A stretch of 64,000 bases of DNA from Roridomyces roridus (lineage: Eukaryota > Basidiomycota > Agaricomycetes > Agaricales > Mycenaceae): positions 248,001-312,000 of the forward strand of contig JARKIF010000045.1 in the NCBI GenBank assembly GCA_029378245.1, read 5' to 3'. The notes below the pieces were generated by a model. The model saw only the letters and a program-made list of their open reading frames with translations. It had not been told where the DNA came from and did no database searches. Every line of letters begins with the position of its first letter. Positions within the stretch are counted from its first letter, which is position 1. A program made the position numbers and the translations under genes. Shown piece by piece: positions 23,379 to 35,484 of the stretch.

Positions 23379-25552
23379 CTAGTACAGCTCGGGCAAGGAC
23401 GCAACGCTATGCTTGATGACCTCGACGGCTGCTTTGTTTCTCGGGGTGATAGAGCATTTGAAAGGTAGAGGCCGACTTGCCTGAAAGACCAATCATCTCT
23501 TGGAATTTCAAAGTGAAAGTGAAAGTAACTGACCATGCCAGATGTATATTCTCTCGGCGGGATGACCTCCTTCCCGTCAGGACCGACGACGCGAGAGATG
23601 TCGAAGCATGCAAGCATCGTGGCGATGTGCAGCCAGAGAGAATTTTCGGCGAGGAAACGGCCTGGGCAGATTCTATCCATCCGAGTCGTTGGAGGTCATT
23701 TATTTTATTTCACAAAAGGGAGGACAGTGAACGCACCGTCTACCCCATCCAAAGGCGATCGTGTTTGGTTCGGGAGGGGTGTTCTCTTTGTCGAGGAACC
23801 GCTCGGGTCGGAATGCGAATGGGTCGGGGAATACTTGTTCGTCGTGGGACTGAATTTAACCATTAGATTTACACGATTTGAACGAGATGAAAGGCGAGAC
23901 TTACGATTCCCCACTGGTTGGCAATCATAATCGTACCAGCCGGGATGAAATACCCTTCATACACATCGTCCTCCATGACACGATGCGGGACGCCCAAGGG
24001 TATGACGAGCTCCCACCTCAACGTCTCTTTCACTATGGCGTTGATGTACGGTAGTGCTTCTTGGTCGGTGTATGTGGGCAATCGGTCGGGTCCTACGACG
24101 CGGTCGAGTTCTTCTTGAGCTTTCTGGTTGTGAAGTTGAATTTGAAGTCGAAGAGAGGAAGGTTGATGCTGACTTTCTGGACCTCTGGAGCGTGTAGCAT
24201 GGCCAACATAAACGTCAATGCCGACGACAGGATTGTATCAGCCCCAGCTTCAGAAATTCAAACAAAATCAGCGAAACTCAACAACGAAGCCCAAGACTCA
24301 CTCGCATACATCACAGCCGTCGCACACCGAATAATATGCCTCGCCTCCCCCAGATCCTCACTCGCCACCTCCCAATTATCCATCAACTCCTTGAAAAAAC
24401 TCGGCAGTGCATTGCCCTCCTCAAACTGCTTCATCGCCCACGCAAAGGGCTTGGTCTGCAGTTCCTCGGAGAGCGCGCGGCCTTGACTTGCTACCTTTTG
24501 AAATGCCGCGCCGGGGACCCAGGAGGGGATGTATTTGAGGATGGGGAGGAGGTCGACGAGGTAGGCGCCAGGCCGGGCGGCGGAGACCATTGCTAGTTGG
24601 GCGGCTTCGGCGATGCGTACGAATTCGTCGTTTTCTTTGATTGGGTATCCGAGCTGTTGGGCTTTCGCTAATAGAACGATTTGGGAAGAGGAAAGCTTAC
24701 ACCTATCATCATGATAATTGCACCGGTCGTACTTGAACGCCAATCAGCCTAGTTCAGTTGGATGCACATACATACATACATTCTGAGATGTTGGCCGTAC
24801 TTCTTTGGATCGTTGAGTAGCTTCTCCAGGAGGAGAGTATTTTCCCGCTACACATAGTAAGTAAGCTGCATAGTCCGAGTTGTAGATACAGTATACTCAC
24901 AATCTGAACGTGCTGATAACCATTCGACTCGCGACGGTTGAACCCATGTTGGAAGGCGCGTCGATGTTTCTTGTAGTTAGAGTCGTCTGCGATGGAATTA
25001 GACCAGCCGTGAAGACCGAAAAAACGCACATGGTTGAAGGCCCATATTGAATTTCTTTCGACGGAATGAGCAAACACGAGATTCCTGAAAACAAACCAAC
25101 CCAATCCATTCTGTCGTGGATTAGACTCGTCGAGAGAAATCAAAGGGAACGCACAGGTCGTTGACCATCGGCATCGCCGGTCTGTCACTGCATATCGCGC
25201 TCCGATCGTTGAGCAGTTCGTTGGCGACTTTGTACGAGTTGATTATGCACATCCTCTGGCCCATGACTTGAATCATAAGGAGCGGGCCGTGAACGAGTCC
25301 CCACTCGTAGAAAGTCTTCCACTCTAGATACTTGTTGACAGCGATTAGCGGGAGGCAAGTGGGCGTACCTTGGGAACTCGGCATATCTGCGATATTGCCT
25401 ACGAATGGGATAGCGCTCGGTTTGGGTCCGGGTGGGTAGGACAGATTGAGAGGATTCTTCGGTCGTTTGAAGATGGCGCGCAAACAGAGGACGAGTACCA
25501 TCCCAAGAACAAGGGCCGAAGAGTACGGGGAGATCATGGTGCTCGAGGGCAT
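23379..25552 (-). CDS. Microsomal cytochrome P450 monooxygenase
   Basis: Multi-exon gene with all P450 landmarks. An N-terminal anchor (SSALVLGMVLVLCLRAIF) is followed by the Pro-rich hinge (YPPGPKPSAIPFVGNI), an I-helix (GADTILSSALTFML), the ExxR motif (KETLRW), the PERF region (FRPERFL) and the Cys-ligand loop FGWGRR-ICPGRFLAEN, which is split by an intron. The last exon (RPLPFKCSITPRNKAAVEVI) ends at the TAG at 23379-23381. It should sit on the cytoplasmic face of the ER and need a P450 reductase. Sequence style is that of fungal CYP families annotated as O-methylsterigmatocystin oxidoreductase-like, but the substrate cannot be read. No biosynthetic backbone gene lies nearby. Exact borders of the middle exons (about 24250-25130) are approximate. 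Confidence 0.88.
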
Positions 25553-26282
25553 GGGATGTTATCTCGACACATCTTATAGGAAGACCGGTGTTCCGACTCC
25601 CTGACACTGACGGCAGCCCCGTTTGTGGAGAGTTCTCCCGACGCGTCCACTGAGACAGAGCGTGGGGTAGAATTGAGTCCAAATCATTGGTGGACTTGGC
25701 GCACACTTGGCATGATTTGTAGTGTCTTGGGCCTTTTGCGGAATTTTGAGCGGCGAGTACCTCCTGGAGGAACGAGAGTCGTTCAAGACAGTAAGTATCC
25801 GGGGGGTTAGCAGGCCTGGCAGATAGAACTTTGAACAATCCTTCTCCGTCTCCAGCCAATCGCTTTACAAGGAGTAAAGACGGCGCTAAGTGGGCGCTCA
25901 TTAGTGGCGCAGAGCCCGATTGAGGATGGGGTGAAACAGCAGGCCATTGTAGGCTTGAATTTTCCTGGTGGAAGGGTTTCTTGCAGAGGAACAAGTTGGA
26001 TGTGGAAGTTCGGAACAAGCCCGATTGTTTGTTTGTTGTTTGTGGTTGACTAAGTAATCGCGGTTTCCTTCTTCCCATCATCATCTTGAACCACAACACA
26101 GAAATGCAACTCGGCCGATTCACATGGACCCGTAAACACGCTACTCGGATCCCCAGCCACGTATCTAATTCAATCTCGAATATGCGAACAGTCACCGAAG
26201 GGTCCGAGTCGAGGACCCGACGAAGAAAAGTAACCTCACACCAGGCTCGCGATCGTCTTGCTCTCGCCTGAGTCGCCTCACC
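25553..26282. other. Intergenic; long antisense frame not credible
   Basis: It separates the divergent P450 and DUF6534-like genes, so it should contain both promoters. A long minus-strand open frame crosses it and runs into the P450 first exon, but has no recognisable domain. Confidence 0.45.
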
Positions 26283-27692
26283 ATGTCCTCGAACTGCACC
26301 TCCAACCCCACACAGGCGGTCATCAACGAAACCTTCGGAGCTCTGGTCGCCGGACTCATGGTGCAACAATTCTTTCTGGGAATCATCGCTCTTCAGTTTG
26401 GGCTTTACTATCGGCGCTTTGTGGGACGCGATCCGAGGCTCTACTTGTGAGTCCTCACGCTTCTCTGTGTGGGTCCTGGAAGATATGCGAATAGGTATCT
26501 CGTCGGAGCCCTCTTCGTACTCAACGTCTTCGAAGCCGTCACGGATTTGTGAGTGTACCATCGCGGGTCGCTTCCCGCTGAATAATTTGCAGCCACGTCC
26601 TATATCGCACCACCGTCGTCCATTTTGGCGATTACGATTTCTTCGACCTTCAAACCTGGACGATGTGGGCCGAACCTGGTCTCACGGTGGGTGAAATTCA
26701 AGCTAGACTCGATAGCTGCAAACGAGCTCTCCAGGCGCTCGTAGGCTGCGTGGCCCAGATTTTCTTCATGGAACGGTGCTGGAAGCTCACCAAGAAATCG
26801 TGCACCGTCTTCATACTCCTGTCTTTTCGTGAGTGCAACGAGTAACGACGAGAGGCATCCACTCACCTTGCGATAAAGTGGTCCTCCTCTCTCTCGGGTC
26901 TGGGCTTGCGTTGGTGTCCAGTCGCGCTCTACTCGATAAACCACCTGTGCTTACTCTCTCGCAGGGTCTCCGTCTCGTTCTTCAGAGTCAAACTATTCAG
27001 CCAGTTGGCCAAGATACCCATCCCAATTACATTCTGGCTTTCCTCTGTACGTGCTTTTTCGAGGCTTTCCGAACGTTATCTCATCTCGGAACAGACTGCA
27101 GTAACCGACATGACGATCGCAGCAATTCTCTCCGTAGCTTTGTGGCGCTCGAAAACAGCTTTCAAGAAGACTGAGACGGTGATCAATCGGCTGGTCATTC
27201 TGACGGTCGAGACGAGTCTCGTCACGGCGTTGATTGCATTGTTGAACCTTGTGCTGGTGCATCCTGAATTTCCTCCCAGTTTACTTGACTAAAGTTCGAT
27301 AGTACTTTGCGAGGATCAGCACGGCGTATCAGTACGTCCCTGCCTCCCTGCCTCCCTGCCAGTCAGTCTAACGCACGTCCAGCCTCTACCCGCAATTCTC
27401 CATATGCCGCATATACACCATCACAGTCCTCACAACCCTCCTTGCGCGCGATGAAATTCGAGTCGATCTCGATGGCAGAACATATTGGAGCTCGGGTGGG
27501 CTTGGTATTGGGACGGGAGCGCAGGAGGGTGAGATTGGGATGGGCATGGGTGTGAAAGTCAAGGTGAACACCGTCATCGAGCACGATAGCCCGAGCCCCG
27601 CTCCATCCATCATCGAATGCGAGGAGGAGCCTGCAAAGATCCCGGATGGCAACTTGAGGAAATCGATTGTTAGTTGGGATGAAGCTGTTTGA
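26283..27692 (+). CDS. DUF6534-like multi-pass membrane protein 1
   Basis: Member of a large basidiomycete family of predicted seven-helix membrane proteins of unknown function. The gene is split by about eight short introns. Landmarks in order: INETFGALVAGLMVQQFF, LYYRRFVGRDPRLYL, YLVGALFVLNVFEAVTDL, HVLYRTTVVHFGDYDF, WTMWAEPGLT, GCVAQIFFMERCWKL, IPIPITFWL, FKKTETVINRLVI and, near the end, YPQFSICRIYTITVLTTLLARDE. A charged, Gly-rich cytoplasmic tail ends at 27692. The paralogue at 32474-33730 has the same order of parts. The last splice site (acceptor near 27305) is inferred from that paralogue. Function unknown; receptor-like membership has been suggested only from topology. Confidence 0.75.
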
Positions 27693-27896
27693 GGTGAAGA
27701 TTGGTTCATTTGATGTCGTTTTGCGTAGAGTTCCCTTGGCTTTAAAATTGCGTGTTTGCCATCGAAACTGTACGCATTTACTTGAACGGTGAATGCGTTG
27801 CTTCATTGCGGAGGTTACGGAGCATCGAAGGTATGTAAGAGAGACTATTGCTTCGGATTATGTTTACAAGTAATACAATATTGATTGATGAACGAA

Positions 27897-28639
27897 TTAG
27901 AGGCCCGCAAGACCAAGGGCGGCCAAAAGCGAGCCAACGAGGCCACCAACAGGGATTAAACTGAAATAAAATCATCAGGACTGAGCATAACGAAGCAAGG
28001 AAGCAGGGAAACTCACACTGCACCGACCAAGGCAAGAACTCCTGGGACGATTCCGTTCAACCCCGTGAGGAGACCACTGAGAGCGCCGTCTACGGGTGCG
28101 AGCACGCCGTCGAGGCCGAGTTGAGGGATGAGGGTGTTAAGCGCCGTGTTGACGTCCTGGAATGAACTTGTGAGCTACAGTGAAAAGTTGGACACATTTG
28201 GAAATACTCACATCGAGGACGTTCTGAATGAGCTTGGCGAGGTCGACGTCGGCGGCACCCATGTCGCCGGGGCCGAGAGAAGCGAGGGACGCCGTTGCAG
28301 TGTTCAGATCCTCCACGAGTGACTCGATGAGGGGTGCCACTGCACCCGCCTGGCCTTCGGGACCCATGGACGCTGCGATGCTCTCTGAAGCAGAGTTCAG
28401 ACGTGGGATTGCAAATAAAATTGGTTCAACTCACCGAGACCAGGGGTGAGAGCGACGACCGCCTCTTCCAGCACTTTGAAGACGACAAAGATGGTGAGCG
28501 GGAGGACGGAGGTGTTGGGCACCGTGTCGCGCATGGCGAGATCGCTGGTGGTCATATCCCGAACGCCAACATCGGCGGGAAGAGGGTTGGCGCCGGCGAA
28601 GAGGCTGAGGGTGAGGAAGAAGGCGGTAGGGAACATCAT
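27897..28639 (-). CDS. Small secreted hydrophobic protein
   Basis: Four exons (28435-28639, 28212-28384, 28017-28156, 27897-27960) give 193 residues with canonical borders. A signal peptide is clear (MMFPTAFFLTLSLFAGANP). The mature part is rich in Leu, Ala, Gly and Val with amphipathic helices (ALTPGLESIAASMG, LIESLVEDLNTATASL, VDLAKLIQNVLDDVNTAL) and ends in a very hydrophobic Gly/Leu stretch (VGGLVGSLLAALGLAGL). There are no cysteines in the mature part, so it is not a hydrophobin. It has the general look of HsbA-like or sc15-like surface proteins of fungi, but I cannot assign it to a family with confidence. It lies between the two DUF6534-like genes. Confidence 0.7.
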
Positions 28640-29448
28640 TGTGAAGGAGATGATTCGAGTTCGAGGGAGGAAGTTGAGTATGAGGGTGGGCTCGATGAGA
28701 AATTGTGTCCAGTCGAGAAATCTTTTATACCTCTACAGGCGATCGTTGTGGGAGACTCGGATGACGCAGACTCCACTCGAGGGGTCCGCTGGTGGAGTCC
28801 TCGCGCCGCCGGCCCCACCGACAGACGAACGCCAGGAGAGGAAATATATGGCCATTCAGTGCTTCAACCTTTAGGCCTAGAATTGCGTATATCCTCCGTT
28901 CAATGGCCAAGGCCCAAGTGCAAAAGTAGACCTGTGTATCAGCAATGGACTGTACTCGAGCTTGAGGTCTACAGGTGGGTGCCGCGTCTCTGCCCTGGGG
29001 AGTCACCGAAACCTGAAAACGCAACCCTTTCTTTTAGCAAATGATCGACGGGATGAAACCAAGGAATCAATGATCGCCAAGCGCTCTTGAACCCCTGTAC
29101 TCTTGGAAAATCATTTCAGTCAGATTTGCAGTTGTCTCGCTGACGTCCCCTGATGTAAGCCCCGCACAAACGGACGGCCACCGCTGAGTTGGGCGCACAG
29201 ATGTGACTAGGCGGTCTCCGGGGTACGAACAAGCCACGGACAGATGGAACCAGAACTATTTCTTCTCCCGTTTCCAGCCAATCGCATAGCTGGGAGGGAA
29301 AGCGGCCGTGTCCAATGTCCAACCGGTCGGATTCACGGACTTGCGATCCGAGAACGTTCTCTTGGGAGGAAATCGAGTCGTTCTTGCGCGAAAGATATCA
29401 TTGGGAAAATGGAAAAACGAATCAATAAATCCCGCCTGCTTCTTTGAA
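28640..29448. other. Intergenic, nothing recognised
   Basis: The part from 28640 to about 28740 is the promoter of the secreted-protein gene. No conserved frame is seen in the remainder. Confidence 0.4.
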
Positions 29449-30667
29449 CTAATCCGCGCCTTCTCCGTCCCAGATTTTTCCAAACTGCCGATCTCGTTTA
29501 CCAAGAACGACAGACGACAGAGAGGGAAGTGCCGCACGCCACTGTGCCTCTGCACCACTGCTCGTAGGAGCGTCGTGAATCCACAGCTCCTCGAGGTTAC
29601 AGCGCGACCTGGACACCAGGTTGGTTATTAACGTGGTGGGGCTCGAAGCTGGGAAGAGGAAGAACGAGGAGATTTGGAGCCGAGTGAGCGCGGGGAGGGT
29701 CAGGCTGGTGATAAAGTCGCCCAGGCCTGTAGGCGCGAATTTAGGGGCCTGTACGTTCAAGCACAGAGTTTGGAGGTGCGGGAGGGTTACCGCTCTGCAT
29801 TGTCGATTAATTCTAACTGCAATCGTCGAGAAAATGTGTACGCACCCCACGGGTGCGTGTCTAACGAGAACCGTGAGTCTGCAGTAGATGAGATTCGGGG
29901 CCATGCCAAGGAACATGGTGCACTCGGCGAGGGTTGTTAGATCAACGACGAGCGCAGTCAGTTGAGACCACGGCAGGATGGGTTTGTACATCTCGCGGTA
30001 ACGTTCCGACAGAGTGACCCTTCGTAATAACGGCGCTGAGAGAAACGAACGGGTGAGGCAAGCCTCCGCATCCTGAGCCCCTGGTTCATAACACGCCAGA
30101 GTCAGGCTCTTGAGAGAGGGCAGGGGACCGGGGAGGGCTGGAAGGGAGCGGATGGGAAGGCAGAGGGAGAGGTGCTCCAGACGATCCGAACGCAATGCAA
30201 TCGCGTTGACGAAGGGCGCTGCGAAGGGCGAGGCGTCCTCCCGGCCGTGGACATCCGCTAGTGCTCCACAATTCAGTCGAATTGAGAGCGGCATGCAGCC
30301 TGACCGGGATAGGTAGGTCTTCAAGAGATCGAGTTCACGTCTGCCGCCCCTACAGCCGTCCAGAGTCACCGAGATGCCTCTCCAGAGTGCTGGAGTAGAG
30401 AGCGCGATCTCTCGCCATTTCCGACAGATGTGAGAAAGGGTGAAGGGTGATTCGAGACCGGTCACTGGAGGAAGGTCTGGATGCCGAGGAAGACAGTGAA
30501 GGAAAATCTCTGAGACGAGCTCGGGAGGCAGGGAGAATGCGGGGATGTCGACTCTGCCGCCCTACAGATGTTCAGTTAACGCAGCGAAAGGCCTGAATCT
30601 GGGCTCGCACGACGTCTGGCGATCCACAGAGCTGTTTCCTCATCTTTGATATTGGCGGGCGACGCAT
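29449..30667 (-). CDS. F-box protein with leucine-rich-like region
   Basis: A first exon starting at 30667 (MRRPPISKMRKQLC) is joined in phase 0 across a 49-nt intron (branch-like GTTAACTGA) to GGRVDIPAFSLPPELVSEIF. LPPELVSEIFLHCLP is an F-box, followed by ICRKWREIALSTPALWRGI, the standard continuation in agaricomycete F-box proteins. The rest has repeated Leu-rich stretches (LEHLSLCLPIRSLPALPG, PSLKSLTLACYE, LTALVVDLTTLAECTMFL) as in LRR-like substrate-binding regions. A probable in-frame intron lies near 29800-29870. F-box proteins select substrates for SCF ubiquitin ligases; this substrate is unknown. Confidence 0.75.
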
Positions 30668-32473
30668 CCCATACAGCGGAGATGAAGGAGATGAAGAGAG
30701 GACCGTCGGATCAAATCGATCAAATCGTCTTCTCTCGACTTCCATGCACAGCGCTTGACCTCCATCCTCCCGTTTCCTTGCCGTTTCCTACCATTTCAAA
30801 CCGGCGAAGAGGCATTATCTCGTGACGGCCATGATATCCCGATGACTCTCCCCAAACAATGGCCTTTCAAGCTTCGGTATAAAACCTGTGCGTCAGCTTA
30901 GGACCAAAGGCCACTCGCGTTTTACTCACCCCATGACCAGCCCAAACTTCGGTGGCGTAGCGGAGAAGCAGCCACCCCTTGAGATACAGGTGCGAAGCTT
31001 CTTTTCGCGGTGGCAGATGCTGAGTTGCCCGACAGGATTGCCACTTGCGCCCTGGGAGTATCTACAGACGCGCTAGCCCAGCAGGTAAGAGTCTGCATCT
31101 CTTTTGCCATGCACTCACCCGTCCTCTGCAGCTCCTCAACGAACGACCTGCGTCGATCCTCGTCTGACTTTCAATGGCTGCCTGACGGAGGTATACATCC
31201 GTCAAGCAGAGGACCTGATCAGCCAGCTTGCCTGGGACCTCTTTCGTCAGCCCCCGGGTCTTTCGCGAGTTGCGATCTCGAGTGGCAGGACTTCAAAAGG
31301 GATCAAGCCCTTCTCATTCTTCCCGCGCGTATCCACCACGCTCAGACCGCCTACCGCTAGTCCACGCACCCGACGCCCCGCTACATTTCTACGACATTCG
31401 CTGACGGCACCTCCCTCACCGCCCAAATCGTCCAACGTGTCGCTGGCCGGAGTGAATCGACCCGTGATGGCGACGCTCTTCACCCTTGGGCACGCGGAGG
31501 AGGACGAGGGTAGTCTGGAGAAGCCGACTTTGAATACTCCATCGACGAGGGCAAGCACCTGCCTTTCGACGGCCCAAGCGCACCCTGTCGCTTCAAGGCG
31601 TCAGCTACCAGCTCTATTGGCGCCATTGGAAGGTGGAGAGCCTCCACGGAAACGGCGACGGTGCGATTGGTAACGGTGCGTCCATGGTCCCGTCCTTCCC
31701 TTCCTTTCTTTTCCGCCTTCTCCGCCCGCTCTACTATCCTTAGTCCTCACTTACACCGATACACATTCCTCGCGATATACATACCTCTATTCTATACATC
31801 TGTCCCTCATTCCTCTCTCGCGGTTCTCAATCGTTCGTCGTCCATAGCGAGCCTCGGGAGTGCATGGCGCCTGCCGCTGCAATTCGGGTGCATTTGTCGG
31901 ACGACGGCGAACGATACCTCTCTTTTCTCTTTCTCACCGACGCACGCTCTCCGCTGTTCTTCGGGACTCGGGTTGTGGGTGTCGCCACTGCGTCGGTGAA
32001 GCCATACATACTTGCTTGCACATTTAATCTATCTCCCTTTTCGCTCCATGTCCCCGTGCCCGCCGATGTGATACGTCAACGCTTTCAGTCAAGTGCTCGA
32101 CTCGCAGAAACAGTTGATGCCCTCCTCCCTACTCTCATCGTTCCCGTTTGGATGGGAATGGAAGACGGCGGCCCATCCTCTGAAGCGGACCGAAACGTGC
32201 ATCAAACATGGACTACTCTTTCCTTCTTTTTGGAAGTCGTCGTGAGCCCAGATCCTCGCTCTTGTTTTGTGTTCGGCATCACGGCCGCGTATTGCATTGC
32301 ATTTTACTCCCTCATGGCTCAAAACCCTCAAAGTTAATCTGAAGGCGCCAGAAGATGATTTCCCCAAGCAAGTCGACCCTGCAGTCTTCCATAGCTACCG
32401 CAGCCTGCCTCCCTGCGCCTCATAAACCGCCACCTCCCACTGGCTTCTCAATCCCACTTTCTTTCCCTCAAAA
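30668..32473. other. Region with short frames, no recognised gene
   Basis: Possible exon-like frames exist: 30931-31075 (MTSPNFGGVAEKQPPLEIQ and, in another frame, DAELPDRIATCALGV), 31104-31673 (YIRQAEDLISQLAWDLF ... basic end PPRKRRR), and 31864-32337. They do not join in consistent phase under a simple splice model and match no family I know. A small hypothetical gene at about 30931-31673 is possible. The remainder should include the promoter of the second DUF6534-like gene. Confidence 0.3.
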
Positions 32474-33730
32474 ATGTCCGACTTCAACTCCACCATCCCC
32501 GATCCATCGACTATCAACGAAACCTTCGGGACCCTGGCCGCCGGTATCATGGTCCAGCCGCTTCTATTCGGTGTGGTCTTCGCCTTGACTGGCACTTACT
32601 ACTGGCACTTCGTCGGGAGGGACTCCAAGTTTTATCTCGGCCTCGTCGGTGTACTCCTCTTCCTGAATGTCGTTGAGGTGGCGATGGATTTGTGCGTCTC
32701 CTCTTCCCAGCCTTTCTCTTCCTGAGTGACTCATGAATACATATTGCAGCCACGTAGTATACCGCACCGTCGTCGTGCATTTTGGCGACTATCATGACTT
32801 TGACCTGCAAACATGGACGATGTGGGCCGAACCGGGCGTCACTGTGCGTCTTTCTTACTACTCGTCTGCTTGTCTTACATGCAACACAGGCTCTCGTGGG
32901 TTGCGTCGCCCAAGTGTTTTTCATGGAACGCTGCTGGAAGCTCACGGACAAGTCTTTCTCGGTGTTCATCGCCTTGGCGCTCCGTGAGTGAATTCTCGGG
33001 CTATGGGACTATTGTACCGACGATACTGTAGTTATCTTGCTCTCCCTCGGGTCCGGTCTGGCGTGAGTATTCTCAATTGGCGGGTTTCACGTCGTTAATT
33101 CTCTCCAGGGTGTCGGTCTCGTTCTTCCAAGTCAAGCTCTTCAAACTCGCACAAATTCCCATCCCGATATCGTTCTGGCTTTGCTCCGTACGTCCACCTC
33201 CCTACCCTCCTCTCCTCGAGCCAACACTCGAATAGACGGCGGCAACAGACCTCGCCATCGCCACCATCCTCTGCGTCAAACTGTGGCAGTCCAAAACGAC
33301 CTTCAAGAGAGCCGCGGCGGTGATCAACAAAATTATGGTCTTCACCATCGAGACGAGCGCCGTGACTGCGTTCATCACGGTGTTGAACCTCCTCCTCGTA
33401 TGTCTGTCCTTCTGCTCGACTCACAGACCGCTTAAAATGATTGTCAACTAGTATTCCATGCACATGAACGATGCGTACCATGTCTACCCCCAATTCTCCA
33501 TCTGCCGCGTCTACACCATCACTGTCCTCGCCACGCTCATCGCGCGCGATCAAGACATGGGCGTGGGGAGGGAGGAGATCAAGGTACGTTCTGGCGTTGG
33601 AGTTCGATTTTGTCGGACGAGGCTGATGAGTATGCAGGTGAACACCGTCGTGGAGAACGACCTCATCCGGAGCGCTGCAGATTCGATGAATGAGACGGAG
33701 CATGCGGAGGGCAAGTACCAGGCCGTCTGA
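32474..33730 (+). CDS. DUF6534-like multi-pass membrane protein 2
   Basis: Paralogue of the gene at 26283. Landmarks: INETFGTLAAGIMVQPLL, YYWHFVGRDSKFYL directly followed by GLVGVLLFLNVVEVAMDL with no intron, HVVYRTVVVHFGDYHDF, WTMWAEPGVT, GCVAQVFFMERCWKL, FQVKLFKLAQIPIPISFWL, FKRAAAVINKIMVFTIETS, AYHVYPQFSICRVYTITVL, then a shorter tail (VNTVVENDLIRSAAD) ending in stop at 33728-33730. It keeps seven hydrophobic segments. The gene is tandem with copy 1, separated by the secreted-protein and F-box genes. Confidence 0.78.
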
Positions 33731-34479
33731 GTTCTTGACAATACGACAATCTCGTACCACACTCGTTTTTTCTTGTTGATACATCCGACCACACGCCGTT
33801 GGTCGACTTATCTTGACCTCTCCTTCACCCTACGTATAATCAGTGTTCTTGATGTATGAATACTTGCCAGTACATAAATACTCCCCAATGTAAAAGAAAA
33901 TGTGCATTCGAAATTGAAACACGAGCCCAGGTTCGAAGGCCAAGGAAGAGAGGGGGGCTGGAATCGGTATTGTATCAACACGAAGGAACACACGAAAGCG
34001 ACCGATTAAGGCCATCGAGCATTGGAAGGCCACGGATAAAATCGAGAATTGAGAGAATCGAAAGACAATACAAGTATCTATAGCGCGACACACGAGGTAG
34101 GACGAGAAGGTCTGGGAAACAGAGGACGGAGATGACCGATAGTAAATGAATGCGATGTGTACAGGAGGCGATAATTGTCTCGCAAAGTGCGCTAGTCCTT
34201 CCGCTGGCGCTTGTGCGTGGGTTACAGTGAGTCGTCGTGCACAGTCCACTGCGCTGGAAGAATCTTGAGCTCAAAGCCAGGGACGAATGCCAACGGAGAA
34301 ACTAGGCGTCTTACCTCGGCCTCAGACAGGTTTGCCACCGAATTTACGACCGGTTCGCGCCCGATCTAACCTCTCTGAGGGGAAACATAAGTAGATCCTG
34401 TAATACGTTTGATGGAGAAGCACGGGACCGTGCTTCGTGCTTCCTCGAACGGCCACCATCAATTCTTTCGGTCCCCTGC
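33731..34479. other. Intergenic, nothing recognised
   Basis: AT-richer stretch without a conserved frame, RNA gene or repeat that I could recognise. Confidence 0.4.
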
Positions 34480-35484
34480 ATGTTCCCTCCTGAGTTGGTG
34501 GAGCTCATCGTGGGCTACGGCTGGAACAACCTGTCCACCAGCAGCCATCGACATGCATATTCTATGACGAGTTGGATGCTCGTCAGCCGCGAGTGGCTCA
34601 GCATCGTCGTCCCCATCTTCCTCCGTGACGTCTGGGCCACCTCGCAATCCCTCATGTTCCACCTCTTTGTGAACTGTCGCTCACCCGGCGGCCCTGGCCT
34701 TGCTTACAGACTCGCAGGCATCACAGACGTGCAACAGTACCTGGCTCAAAACTGCCGCTCCCTGACCGTCTCAATTTACCAAAGGCACAGGGGAGAGTAC
34801 AACCGTCAATGCACCGAGCTGGCCCAGTACGTGTCCGACCCGATTCGGGAAATGGTCGTCGCACGCTGGTGGAATGAAAGGGCACCCTACTGCAGCATCC
34901 CCCTCGGCAAGATCAGGACCGTCATAAATGACTGGCTCCCCAAGATAACATCCCTCCATTTCGTCCTCGTCGACTGCCTCCCGACGCTGTGGTACTGGAA
35001 CATGGAACCTGGGTTTGTGGCTTTCTTCGAAAGGGAGTACCCGGACTGCCTGGTTGATTTGCACATCACATTCGCCTATACCTCCCCCCCGCCGCCACTG
35101 CTCCTCGGCATCCCGCGAGGCACCTACTTTCCGCCGCGCCTTTCGTGGGATCTACCACACTTTTTCGACTTCACTACCGTCAAGCGACTGGTTGTGCGCG
35201 AGGCCACCGCCGACTTTATCGCGTTCTTGACTATCAAGTGCCCAAAGTTGGAGTGCATCGAGTCGACAGCAGAATTCGGCGTCCAGGATCTCCCGCCCGA
35301 AGTAGCCGCCAAGGTCGGAGACAGGATGGTCTTCCGACGCATCGCGCCCACTGCAGAATGGGGCATTACGGGCAGCGATATCCTACTTACCCGTCCCAAA
35401 GAGGATCCTCCTCCTGCAACGAAGAATCGGGGGAAGCCCTCCTTCTGGCGCATCGTACGGCGTGCGTTCCGTAGACGCGCTTGA
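34480..35484 (+). CDS. F-box-like protein, single exon
   Basis: Uninterrupted 334-residue frame. It starts with a truncated F-box-like motif (FPPELVELIVGYGWNNL) and a SREWLSIVVPIFLRDVW continuation that replaces the usual helix 3. The middle has Leu/aromatic-rich segments (ITSLHFVLVDCLPTLWYW, FFDFTTVKRLVVREATADFI) and the end is strongly basic (FWRIVRRAFRRRA). No catalytic motif is visible. Two broken relatives lie beside the PIG-F copies (19480-19740 and 38440-38760), so it belongs to the same duplicated neighbourhood. It is probably an adaptor for ubiquitination or a degenerate member of that family. Confidence 0.68.
   Translation: MFPPELVELIVGYGWNNLSTSSHRHAYSMTSWMLVSREWLSIVVPIFLRDVWATSQSLMFHLFVNCRSPGGPGLAYRLAGITDVQQYLAQNCRSLTVSIYQRHRGEYNRQCTELAQYVSDPIREMVVARWWNERAPYCSIPLGKIRTVINDWLPKITSLHFVLVDCLPTLWYWNMEPGFVAFFEREYPDCLVDLHITFAYTSPPPPLLLGIPRGTYFPPRLSWDLPHFFDFTTVKRLVVREATADFIAFLTIKCPKLECIESTAEFGVQDLPPEVAAKVGDRMVFRRIAPTAEWGITGSDILLTRPKEDPPPATKNRGKPSFWRIVRRAFRRRA

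Noticed and set aside
25185..26561. 458-codon open frame on the minus strand
   Set aside because: It overlaps the P450 first exon in another frame and the start of the DUF6534-like gene on the opposite strand, and has no domain-like composition.
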